DNA of 64,000 nt, from the NCBI RefSeq assembly GCF_000226095.1, contig NC_016472.1, positions 3,410,001-3,474,000 on the forward strand, written 5' to 3'. A program made the translations under genes and the position numbers. The stretch comes from Thermothelomyces thermophilus ATCC 42464 (lineage: Eukaryota; Ascomycota; Sordariomycetes; Sordariales; Chaetomiaceae). How positions within the stretch are numbered: position 1 is the first letter of the stretch; every line of letters begins with the position of its first letter. Below the pieces are notes generated by a model. The model was given only the letters and a program-made list of their open reading frames with translations. It did not search any database and had not been told where the DNA came from. This document shows positions 46,737-57,218 of the stretch, in pieces.

Positions 46737-47523
46737 ATGCGCCAGAACGTTGTGCTCGTTGCGCTCTCGGCGCTCGCCCTCGCCAACGCCCAGGACAACA
46801 GCCAGAACTTCACCATCGACCCGAACTCGGTAAAGGCCTCGCTCAGGGGTATGTATATATATATATATATCTATCTATTTCGCTAGCTTTCGTTCCCTAA
46901 GTTGCCTCTCATACATAAGACTGACAACGTGGCAGCCGATTGGTGTGCTGCGGAATACAACTCCTGCCGCGTCCTTTGCGCCAACAACCCGACGGCCAAC
47001 GACTGCGATGTGGTACGTTTCACCAGTCACGGATGCAAAGGGTTCCAGAAGTTGTGGGCTGACCTGAACACTGCGCAATAGAACACTTTGGAGTACACGT
47101 GCACTTGCTCTAACGGCTCGGCGCCTGGCCTGCAATACTATATCCAGACCATCCCCACAGTAAGCCAAATATCGACTCGCATGCAGGGCGCTTCTTACTA
47201 ACCCCAACCCACAGTTCATCTGCGAGCAAGCCTACTCGGACTGCATCGCTGCCAACACGGCCAGCTCCAGGGCTCAGGATGAGTGCAAGACGAACATCAA
47301 GGACAAGTGCGGCACTCTGGATCCCGCCAAGGCCCAGGTTAGCGACCCGTCCCAGAGCGAGTCTAGCTCGTCGTCTGCCACCCAGGCTCCGACTGCATCT
47401 AGCTCGCAGAACGCCGCTGCCAGCACGTCGAGCTCGACAGCTGGCGCCGCCGCCACTGCCGCCGGCTACATCGGCAACGGCGCCGCCATGATTGCCGCCG
47501 GCGTGTTTGCCGCGCTGCTCTAG
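46737..47523 (+). CDS. Secreted, GPI-anchored Cys-rich cell-wall protein (DUF7707-like)
   Basis: Four exons, 46737..46848, 46936..47012, 47082..47159, 47215..47523, 191 residues. Introns are 87, 69 and 55 nt, all GT-AG; the first begins with an AT microsatellite. The signal peptide is VVLVALSALALANA (cleavage near residue 18). The mature part has eight Cys in an ordered pattern (DWCAAEYNSC, CRVLCANNP, CDV, YTCTCSNGS, FICEQAYSDCI, DECKTNIKDKC). A Ser/Thr/Ala stalk follows and the C-terminus is hydrophobic (AAMIAAGVFAALL), a GPI-attachment signal. NFT and NGS are N-glycosylation sites. Small proteins of this design are common in fungal walls; no enzyme activity is expected. Similarity to the DUF7707 group is from memory of the Cys pattern. 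Confidence 0.87.
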
Positions 47524-48188
47524 TAAACCGTGGGGTCATGCGACCCAATGGCAGCACAGGGTGTGGTCACGATCATGGGGCGCGGGTATTGCGGCCACAG
47601 CCATTAATCCTGTTCTCTCGTATTGCCTTTTCTCTCAATTCCCTCTGGACGGGCTTTTCGGGTCGGCGACAGCAGGAACTGCAGGTACATAACTCGCCGC
47701 GACAAACTGGTACTCAGTACAAAGGGCCTGGTACGCACGAGAAGACGAGGTTCTGTTTGATGATTCTCAGGGCACGGAATGACGCCGCAGAGTGGGGGGC
47801 GGCTTAATGGAGGAGGACGAAGAGATGGCATAGGGGGAGGTGTTTTAGGAGCTAGCACTATATCTATTTGCTTCTCAGTTTTTGGCTCCAGGGTGTTTCA
47901 AAGGTGACATGTCTATGGCACGTTGGGCTTCAATACATGTGAGGGCTGCGGCTGAGGATTGAGTCTGGGAAGCTGAACAATTCCTTTGTTCTTGCCTCTT
48001 GGTCGTCATTCTCTTGTTCAACATTCCCTTTAAGCACAGACAATGAATGTGCTGAGATATATAATACAGGCCTACTGCACCTCCTGAGCCCGGGAGAAAC
48101 AACGAGACCAACCGGGCATATCCAATTTCCGCACTGTCCACAAGCCTGTCCTGGATTCGAATATCAAACACACAATATCACAACGAGA
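47524..48188. other. Intergenic
   Basis: 665 bp between two plus-strand genes. No repeats or gene-like frames of note. Confidence 0.45.
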
Positions 48189-49628
48189 ATGGCAATGCTC
48201 AGTCCCCGGTCCAGCTTGCCCCAGAGCGTGGCTACAGGTACGCAGCAACAACGGCTCTCGGAAGAGGGAGCTCGACCCGAGGAGACCCAGCCGACGCTCG
48301 GCTTCCCCCTCGAGTTTCCTCTCCCTCTGCCCGCAAACATCGCAGCCGACATACTGGCCCGCTCGCTTCGCCGCGCCCCCCGCTGCGCGCTCGACCTCCT
48401 CTGCCCGGAGTGGTCCCTCTGCCGCCGCCCCAACCGCGCCCTCGAAGCCGTTCTCCGCACCACCCGCGTCGACACCTACACCCTTCCCTGTCCGGAATTC
48501 GGATCCGGACCCGGACCAGCACCGGCGCCGGAAACGGGGACGGGGCCGGAAACGGGGCAGATCGAGACCGCGTTTGATCACGACCCCGCCAAATGCGAGG
48601 GCAGGGGCAGGTACTGCATCCTGCTGGAGGTGGTGCAGGATCCGCGCGAGGTGTTTGGCGGCGGCGGCGGCGGCGGCGGCTCTCTGCCGCGGGATCTGCA
48701 GCGGGAGCTGGTGCGGCGGTGGGCGGGCGGGAGCGTCGTGGTCGTCTCGCAGCGGCGGGAGCCGCCGGTCCTGGGCCCGCTGTGGGCGCGTGATCTGCGG
48801 AGGAAGGGTGATGATGAGGAGGAGAAAGAAGAAGGAGGAGGAGGAGGAGGAGGAAAGGCGGAGCGGATAATCCTCCGGGAGGAACGAGCGGTCGGGTTGG
48901 TGCCGTACGAGGACGACTTCGTGATCGAGGTGGGCGGCCGGGGGGGAGAAGAAGAAGAAGAAGAAGAAGAAGAACAAGAAAAGGGCCGGGCCGCGAGGGA
49001 GATGGTCTGCGGGGTGGACTGGTACGAGAAGGACGCGCTCCCCGCCGCCTCTGCCGGGGATGCGGAGGGAGGAACCCCAACCCCCGTGTACCTGTTTGGG
49101 AAAATCCGGCATCTGGTGGTGAACTGCGTGCCCGCGTTGGCCCGGGTCGAGGCCGAAGACCTGGGCATGATGCCTGCTACCAGGTGCGCGCAGACGCGGC
49201 GCAACCTCGAGTACCTGGAGGAGAGGCTGGAGTACGAGCGGCGGGCGCACTTGCGGGTCCGGTGGGACGCCATGGAGAGGCTGGAGACGCTGTGCCTGGA
49301 CCTGAGGGGCTTCAGCATGCCGGAGCACGGGTATCTCGACGTGGAGGACGTGCTGCAGCTTGCGCGGTCGCTCCGTGGGAAGCGCCTGAAGCTGCTGGTG
49401 ATCGCGGGCCTGAGGTCCTTCCGGTCCTACCACGGCTTCGATCCGGAGAAGATGGCGGACGTGGAGGAAGGGACGTGGAATCCTAGGTTGGGAGCCTGGG
49501 TGAGCAAGAAGAAAGGGGTGGGGATCAACTGGTGGAAGATGTTCGAGGGGGCGGTGCGGCCTGGTGGACGACTAGTGTTCGTAGACAAGTCCAACGCGGA
49601 CGGGCTACTGCCGCCAGGAGCGGAGTAG
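48189..49628 (+). CDS. Orphan fungal protein with Gly and Glu homopolymer tracts
   Basis: Single exon, 479 residues from ATG 48189, stop TAG 49626-49628. Codon third positions are strongly G/C. The N-terminal block FPLEFPLPLPANIAADILAR looks like a short F-box-like or degenerate helical motif. It is followed by Pro/Gly-rich and Glu-rich low complexity: Gly8 (about 48658-48680), Gly7 (about 48835-48855) and Glu9 (about 48952-48975), each encoded by a pure trinucleotide repeat. The C-terminal half looks conserved: IRHLVVNCVPALARVEAEDLG, MERLETLCLDLRGFSMPEHG, LKLLVIAGLRSFRSYHGF and WWKMFEGAVRPGGRLVFVDK. This resembles the C-terminal part of uncharacterised Sordariomycete proteins. I do not assign a function. 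Confidence 0.75.
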   Translation: MAMLSPRSSLPQSVATGTQQQRLSEEGARPEETQPTLGFPLEFPLPLPANIAADILARSLRRAPRCALDLLCPEWSLCRRPNRALEAVLRTTRVDTYTLPCPEFGSGPGPAPAPETGTGPETGQIETAFDHDPAKCEGRGRYCILLEVVQDPREVFGGGGGGGGSLPRDLQRELVRRWAGGSVVVVSQRREPPVLGPLWARDLRRKGDDEEEKEEGGGGGGGKAERIILREERAVGLVPYEDDFVIEVGGRGGEEEEEEEEEQEKGRAAREMVCGVDWYEKDALPAASAGDAEGGTPTPVYLFGKIRHLVVNCVPALARVEAEDLGMMPATRCAQTRRNLEYLEERLEYERRAHLRVRWDAMERLETLCLDLRGFSMPEHGYLDVEDVLQLARSLRGKRLKLLVIAGLRSFRSYHGFDPEKMADVEEGTWNPRLGAWVSKKKGVGINWWKMFEGAVRPGGRLVFVDKSNADGLLPPGAE

Positions 49629-52428
49629 TGCCGTGCTTTGCTTTTTTGGGCCCGGGTTTCTGAGGCCACTGATGTGCTCGTTCCTACGTTTCTCGGTAAG
49701 GATATATCTATAAGACGTTCGCACTGATCCTACTCATACCGATGAACACCTGTCTGGTATGTACGTATTGTGGCTGCACACCACAAGTCCCGAGAACATT
49801 CAGTCCCGCTCACCTCTTGCTCTATGCAATCTGCCAATCCTCACAAAATTGAGCCAAACTCTTTGAGTCTCCAGGAGCAGTCCCTCGACCAGGAGACGTA
49901 CAGTATCATGACACTGTAGCCATTGTTTTTTGTGGAGGGCCAGCATTATTATCTTTGATAAGACGGCCCAGATGTTGAGTAGACTGACAAAAATGATGCA
50001 AGGCAGCTTATTTTCTGAGCCCTTTCTCTCTGTTCAGAGAGAAGCCTGTGACCTTGGCCAGCTCGGTCGGCCGAATGGCGGTTGGCAAGGCCGTAGTTTG
50101 AGATGGAGGCGCACTAGCCATGGTCGCCGCAAATGAGAGGGATGGATGGATGACGTGGATTGGATTTTGGGGTGCTGTCCGGAAGTACGTTTACAAGTAG
50201 CGATGGCTGGGCGATGAGGTGCTGAGACGGGCAGACGTCAGTCATTGCAAGCCTCATTGCCTGAGATTTAAATGGGAGTAATGGGATATTTCTGAAGCCC
50301 GGCTTTGCTTTGGTGTCTTCCGTTGCCTGGAGTGTCATGGGTGAAACAGGACCACGGATGTTGCTACCCCGATTTTGCCTCTCTTTCGATGGCCGCCACT
50401 CGACCGCAGGCGCCCGTCTGCCAGTAGTTAATCCGTAGTAGCCTTGACTCGAACAGGCTGCACTCCATGGGCAAAACATTGTTTCATATATCAAACACGC
50501 TGTCGCTGAGAACCAGGATTTTCTAGATTTTCTGTCGCAACCCGGGCATGCTGCTTCCGAGGCCATGATGTCCGTGCGAAGTCTGTAAGATTGGCCGATT
50601 CGAAGAATGGCGTGCGGAAAACCTGATCGAGATACAGACGCACCGAGTGCCGTAGCGTGCTTAAGTCGGCATTTGGAAAGGATTGGCGGCCGAGCTGGGG
50701 TCGCGCGGCTCAAGCTTCGTTCTGCACCCCAGGCTTCCCCGCAAAGCCCAGGTAGTGTAATCCGTACACTAACGCTTATATTCTCGGTTGACGCTCGAGC
50801 GATGCGGGAGCTTGTTAGATAGAGGTAGGTACAGTACCTATGTACTGTAAAATATGCATACAGAGTAACTAGTTACTAGCACTTGGAGCTAGTGTAGTCA
50901 AATTGATTGTGCTTCTGAGTGGGTAACTGGCGAAAAACGTCCCCCCTTTTCCTAGCCGACTTGCGAATCGTTAGCAGTCCACCACAATTTCCTCCCGTGG
51001 GTCAGTGCATTTGTGTTGCGTTTCAGCCACACACAACTGTCTTTGAAAGACACGGATTGATGCACTTGATATCCAAAAGACTCCATTTAGAATCGCAGAT
51101 GACCATGGCCATAATAGAATTAACACCTAGATCGAGCACTAGGCAAGACCTACACAGCCAAAATACAACATCTGGAATCGCAAGACGAATGGGTTCCGAT
51201 CAGAGTGGAGATTGTTTCAGAAGTGGGTGCGCTTTTCCCATCGCGTCGGCGCTAACGTTATTGCGATGCCCCGGCAAATGCCACATCGCGTGGTTCCTTT
51301 AGTGTATAGTAGCGCAAAGAAGCGGCGGCTGCTAGTGTATATCGCGCTGCACTTGCACGAGATCGGTACTCCGTAGTTGGTCTTGGTAGTCTTACTCTGT
51401 AGTCCAGTTTCAGAGCCCACGTCCGACTCGAAGCATTGCTGATCGCAGCTTGGAGGTCCTGGAGTTGCAACGATAACCATGACCTTCTCTTCCTCTAACG
51501 GACTTTGTCGCTACGCTAGGCATTAGTCACGAATATCAGTGCTTGTAGTGTACACTACATACAACTAGTTGTTCTGTACATAAATAATGCACAAGCGGCG
51601 ACCATACGTATGCCCCTAGATGTCGCGATCATCAACAGCGGTTTGCTCGTGGCGGCGGCTATGCGAAACCCGTTCCAGCCGCCCTGGCCTTGTGGGATCA
51701 AATCACCCATGTTGTTTTCGAAAGCGAGCCTAAAAACGGTGGACATACGGAGTACTGTGTATATATGTACAGTACATACCCTTGTACGAAGTCGGCTACT
51801 GCGTACTGCGTACTATGTACTGTGGTAGTGTAATGCGGAGTTAATTCATACACTACTCCGTACTGGCACTTTTATCAAGTACTACGTACTGTGTACACTA
51901 GGCGCCTCTTGGCCCTAGTGTAGTGCCATGCCTCGGTTGACAGACGCTGAGAGCGCCCGTCTCCTTCCAATCCGAGCACTGGATGCACGATGCACAACAT
52001 TCATGGCTACTGTGGTACAGTACTGTGTATTGCCCCTTCCAGCCCTCGTGAATGATTGGCCAATGCACCAACACTCTCAGGGGGCGGCTGCAAGGTACGC
52101 ACGCTAAGGTTGCGTTGAGGTGTGGGGATGGCAGCACTTTCCCCTGCCGATGGCGCCGGGCACTTCCCAGAGAGGAGTGGGATGGCCCCTCCCCCTTCTT
52201 GCCCTCCCCTGGCTAATCGCCGGCGCTAATTGCTGCCCTCGCACCGATGCGGCCGTCCACGGGGTTCGCTCCTTTCTGTTCCCTCTCTTTCACAGTCTGG
52301 AATGCCACCCTTTCGCACACACCCTTTGTTGCCGAGCCCATCCCGTCGCTCTCGATGTGTTAATTAATTGCCCGATTCAGAACCAATCGAAGGCGGGGGG
52401 GTGTTGTTTGCCGGACAAAGGGACCCTT
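49629..52428. other. 2.8 kb intergenic with clustered short repeats
   Basis: Holds GTAATCCGTACA at 50757-50768, the palindrome AGTAACTAGTTACT near 50863, three TACTCCGTA copies (51367-51375, 51746-51754 inverted, 51854-51862), and a run of imperfect GTACT units near 51790-51900. No coding frame is convincing; the coiled-coil gene promoter must lie at the right end. Confidence 0.5.
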
Positions 52429-55400
52429 ATGAGTGCCGCTATGGCTGCTTCTGGACCGTCGCCCGACGAGGGCGACATCCCGACGGCGCCCACCAGCCCC
52501 GTACATGTACATGTACCTTCCGACTCTGATACAACAACTGCCTCGTCTGAAGTTCCGTCCGCTCGCCTGCCACCGCGCCCGGTCCCCCACCCTCTCCCTC
52601 TCGAGACACACAACCAGACGGACGCGTCCTTCGAGCCGGTCGCCGTGCCGTCGAAACACCCACTCCCGAGCCCACGCAGCGCTCGGTCGCTGAGCTTGGC
52701 CCACCTGTCCGGTCCCGTCAAGCGGAAGCCGTTGTCGTCGACCGCCTCGCCGTTCGCCGTCCGCTTCTCAAAGGGGGCCGCCGCCTACGCCGACATCTTG
52801 GCCGACCTGCCCAGGCCGGAACAGCGCTTTGCGCGATCGTGCTCGCTCGACAGCCCGACCCTCTACGAGTTCCCTGACCAGCGGAGCCTGCTGGCTACCA
52901 CCAGCTCGCCTCACACGGTCTCGGACTGGCCGCCGAGCCCTGATACCAGCCAGCCGTACGTTACTGACTCGCCGGGATAGAAGCCGGTGGCAATAATTCA
53001 AGACTGACCATGGCTCACCCATACAGATCATCTCCCGTCTCCGACCGCTCTTCTCGGCCTGCCGTCCCGCCTGTCGGGGCGGGAGCTGAGCATTCGCGAG
53101 ACGCCATTGCCGGAGAGAACCCTGCAGAGGCTCAAACGTCGCACGCGCCGTCCGAAGACGAGAGTCTTAGCGCCGAGACAGCCAGTCTGACCACCCAGGG
53201 GTCAGTCCCGTACGAGCTCGACGACCTCTACTCTCTCCCGGGCTCTCCCCAGTCGCACGGAAGCAGGCGCACCGCCGTCGCCGACGCTGACCCCAAGACC
53301 ATGTCCATGTTCACGCGACGGTCCCCCCCTCCGCAGCTCAACCTTGGGACAAACGCCAGAGATGCATCGCCCGCGGCACCGGCGACGCCACTAGGACAGA
53401 CTACTAATCTTAATAAGCCACTTCCGAAGTCTCCAGCTTCCTCCAAACTCAGTGCCTTCTTTGGCTGGGCTACCTCGCCTTCGCCCACGACCACGACCGA
53501 CTTCTCGGAGAAGAGCTACTCGCCCCTACCCTCACCCACATCACCCAAGCAACCGGCAACCGCGGTGACCGAGTCGTGCGAGACCCCCGTCACCACCAGG
53601 AAGCCAACCTTCCCGAATGTTGCACAGTCGGATTCGCTGCAGTATTGCGAAGTCTATCTCCAAACACCCGCAGACAGCACCACATCCCTCGGCCAGCTCG
53701 AAGAGATGGAGGACGAGCTGAAAGCCATCAGCGCCGAACTGGCCTCGTCTATTCGGCGTGAGATGGACTTGGAAGACCTGGTAGACAGGCTGCAGGAACA
53801 GATCAACAACCCGCAGGCTCCCGGAAAAAGGACCAGCGACTATTTCTCCGACTCGGGTTACAGCTCGGCCAAGTTCAGCGACTATGACCAAGCAAAGGAG
53901 GAGATCTCGCAGATTCAGCGCAGGGCAGAGCAGGAAAAGGCCCAGCTCCGCCTGGAGCTGACCAACAAGCTCCAGGATGAGCGCTCGAAGCGGCGGTTGC
54001 TGGACCAGCAGATCCAGGAACTGTCCAAAAAGGCGTCGCAGCTCGACGTTGCCCGGCTTGACAGCGGCGACGCCAGCGGGCGGGTCAAGGAGCTCGAGGC
54101 GGCCTGCGAGGACCTCAGCAGGAGGTTGTCGGAGGAGCGCCAAGCCAAGACCAACCTCGAAGACCTCCTCGGCGCCCTCAGGGGAGAGCTCCAGTCGACG
54201 TCCAATGAGCGAGACAACCTACGCGACGAGGTCGTCCCTCAGCTCAGAGCTCGCGTCGAGGGGCTGGAGGCCGAGGCGGCCGACCAAGCGCGGCTCGCCT
54301 ACGACACGTCCAAATTACAGCAGGAGCTGCAGCAGCTCAAGTCCGAGAACGCCGAGCTGCAGATGCTCAGGTCGCAGAAGCCCGAGCCCAAGCCGCCGAT
54401 GGCGACACGCATGTCGATGGGGCTGTCGAGGTCCGCATCCGTTACCGGCGGCCCACTCAGAAAGCACAACCGCCTGCAGTCCCTCTCGCGGTCCAACAGC
54501 ACCAAAGTGTCCGAGCCCCGCGACGTCCTGGCCGACCGGCTCAAGGACGTCGAGGCGCAGCGGGACGCTCTGCACAGCGCGCTCAAGAGCCTGCTCGAGA
54601 GACAGGAACTGCAGAACCGCGAGAACGCCAAGAGAATCCGACAGCTCGAGATGGAGCGGGATCGTCTCCTCGCCGCGTCGCCCAGGAAGGCCGGTTACGA
54701 GAGGGAAGTGTCGATACTCCGCGATGAGATCAGCGTGCTGCGCCGCCGGGCCGAGGAAGCCATCGAGCAGAAGTGGCAGGTCGAGAAAGGCCTCGCCGGG
54801 CTCAAGATGGACCTGGACCGCGCCGAGGGCGAGATTGCATCGCTGCGGAGTCTCCTGCAGGAGAAGGACATCCTCATCCCAGAAGTTCCCGCCCGGCCAG
54901 GCAGCAGTCACAGCGAGCACGATATGCCCGTCAGCTCACGCTCCCTTGAGCAGGCGTACGAGGACCTGCAAGCCGCGTACATGGATGCGCTGGAGCGCAT
55001 CAGGACCCTGGAGGAGATCACCCGGACGGATGAAAAGACGCAGCTGGCCATGCAGCGCCTCGAGCAATCCCTCTCCGCCGCCATCTCAGACCGCGACCAA
55101 GCCCGCAGCGAAGCCGACTCCTACCGCCAGCAGGTCGAGACCCTCCAAAGCCTCGAGCAACAACACCTCGACACGGAGCGCGACCTCGCTGCGCAACTCC
55201 ACGAGTCCGCCCGCCGCGTCGAAGAGCTCGCACAGCAGGTGCGCGCTCAGCTCGAGGCCAACGCTGCCCTCCGCGCCCGCCTGGCCGACACCATCGCGCG
55301 CGGCGATGCCGAGCAGCGGGTCAACAAGGAGCGCATCGCCGGCATGCAAGCCCGCCTCCGCACCCTCGAGGAGCAGGTTGTCGCGGCGCAGACGAGCGCC

Positions 55401-56062
55401 GAGGAGCGCGTCGCCCGCCACGAGGAGGAGATCCTCGCCCTCAAAGACGCCCACTCCGCACAGCTCCGCCGCCTGCGCGACGCAACGGGCGGCCGGCGCC
55501 GTGGCTCGCCCGGCGACGGCACCGGACAGCGGTTCTTCCCGCCCAAGTCGCCCCTCTCCCCCTGTTCAGCCTGCGCTCTCACCAGTCTGACTCCCAGCCC
55601 GGCGACGGCACCGGACAGCGGTTCTTCCCGCCCAAGTCGCCCCTCTCCCCCCTGTTCAGCCTGCGCTCTCACCAGTCTGACTCCCAGCCGTCTCCCCGCA
55701 TGTCTACACCTCCTGCCTTGTTGGGTGTGGACGGAAACAGCAGCCGCTCCCGTCAGCGCTCCACCGCCGCCCTCCGACGCGCGACCCTCGAGCCGGCGGA
55801 CAAGGAGGGCGAGAACATGGCGGCCCAGGTGCAAGCCCTCAAGGGTCGTGTCGCCGAGCTCGAGGGCGCGCTGGCGTCGGCCGACGCCGAGATGCAGGAG
55901 GTCGTGGGCCGCATGAGCGCCGCCCAGATGGAGGTGCTGCAGCTGCAGGAGCAGCGGGAGGAAGCCGTCCGGGAGACGAGGCGGTTGCAGAAGCTGTTGG
56001 AGGCCGAGAGGGTCGCTGCTTTTGAGAAGCGGTGGAAGAGCCTGACGACCGAGGTCGCTTAA
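52429..56062 (+). CDS. Large coiled-coil protein, with a 90-bp tandem duplication and an apparent 1-base deletion
   Basis: Exon 1 52429..52955 is joined over a 71-nt intron (GTACGT donor, CAG acceptor) to exon 2 starting 53027. Residues 1-400 are Ser/Pro-rich (MSMFTRRSPPPQLNLG, KLSAFFGWATSPSP). From LGQLEEMEDELKAISAELA (about 53691) to 55480 the protein is an almost continuous heptad coiled coil (EMDLEDLVDRLQEQI, RLKDVEAQRDALHSALKSLL). At 55508 a 90-bp unit is repeated in tandem. The first copy has five C where the second has six, so the frame moves. Uninterrupted, the current frame ends at 55916 with unrelated Pro/Arg/Ser sequence. The other frame resumes the original style (RMSTPPALLG, then coiled coil VQALKGRVAELEGAL) to TAA at 56060-56062. 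Fungal proteins of this kind are likely cytoskeletal or scaffold proteins; I cannot name it. Confidence 0.78.
55508..55686 (+). repeat. Tandem duplication, 2 x about 90 bp, inside the coiled-coil gene
   Basis: Copy 1 is 55508-55596 (89 bp) and copy 2 is 55597-55686 (90 bp). They differ only by one C in the run before TGTTCAGC. The unit encodes a Pro/Ser-rich loop (GDGTGQRFFPPKSPLSP) between coiled-coil blocks. Near-identity implies a recent origin. Confidence 0.85.
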
Positions 56063-57208
56063 GTCGACTCTTGCAAGGTGTTCTTGGTGCGGAGACTGGA
56101 AGTGTGATTGTGTGTATGTGTGGGTGTGTGTGCGTGAGAGAAAAGTTGCTTGCATCGGAACGGCGCTGTTGGGTATGTAACGGATATGTGTTTTCTTTTT
56201 GGTTATTATTATCCTTGGTTTCTTGGTTTCAAGCACTTTGGAAAGTGCCATTGTGGTTGGATGGATGGGATACCCCCTCGCGACCTCTTTATATTCCTTT
56301 CTCTCTTCTCCGGGGCGTGGATTCACCCCCCTCTTTTTGTTTTCACTTCGATATACGCGGTCCTAGGCGGCCCTGCATTTGTCCGATTATACGGGCTCTA
56401 CATTGGGTTTAACAACTCTTAGTGTTTATTGTTAGTTATATTGTCCGGATGTGTTCGAGGAGGTTTAGGGCGGTTTTGGTCGCTGCCATGGTAAAATGGG
56501 GTAAATTGAGGATGTACAGAAGATAGTGAATGGACGTGTATTCGCACAGGGCTTCGTTATATATACTTCGACAACTTTAGAGCGCTCACCTGGTTCGGTT
56601 GAGTACGACTCGCAAAGTCTGGGTTGTCGGGGTAAAACATGTGAGTGAGAAAGGCCCAGCTTTAGCCTTTAAAAAGGGCTTTCTATCATCGAACTCTAGA
56701 ACGATATCGTAAGGTGGAATAGTAGCATGTAACTTTATTGATTGACTCTGTCCTCTTAGTTAAGTTGGTGATGATGCTTACTTTTTTTACCCTGTACTGT
56801 ACGGTGCTAAATAGGGAAGGTAATTCCGGGTTAGGGTTCAATGGGACGGCCTGGGGAAGGGTCGCTGTCTGGAGCGCTTGCGTTCGCTGCGCGCTGTCAA
56901 TTGACAAGTTGACAGTAATTAGCACGGCGACCGCCATGAAATGCTTTGTAGAGGGACCAATCCCGGAAAATAGTTGTGCGTTTTGTGATCGGAAGGAGAA
57001 CATAGAAAACTGCACACCCAACTCGTAATAAACTCGTCTCGCATCTCCTTCCATCAAAGGCAGCAGCAGCGCTCCTCACCTCGCCAAATACCCGCCAAGC
57101 AGTACCAGGAGCCCCAAAGCGGCGCTGGCCTGACCTTCATTTGGCAATCCAATTTCAATCTCGCCACATCGTACTTCATCTCGCTGGCACTATGACTGAG
57201 GCATCGAA
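56063..57208. other. Intergenic between two plus-strand genes
   Basis: 1.15 kb. Imperfect TG-rich DNA (about 56105-56140) and T-rich tracts. No gene; the SAS4-type promoter is at the right end. Confidence 0.45.
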
Positions 57209-57218
57209 ATGGCATTGA
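57192..57218 (+). promoter_or_regulatory. Overlapping upstream ORF before the SAS4-domain gene
   Basis: An ATG at 57192 opens an 8-codon frame (MTEASKWH, stop TGA 57216-57218) that runs past the main ATG at 57209 in another frame. If the transcript starts upstream of 57192, ribosomes that use it cannot reach the main start by simple reinitiation, so it should repress translation. Transcript start is not known. Confidence 0.4.

Noticed and set aside
48072-49433. Long minus-strand open frame (453 codons)
   Set aside because: Antisense shadow of the GC-rich orphan gene at 48189; Pro/Arg-rich, no plausible start.
53977-55590. 537-codon frame overlapping the coiled-coil gene
   Set aside because: Arg/Ser-rich product of a shifted frame in a GC3-biased gene; no domain.
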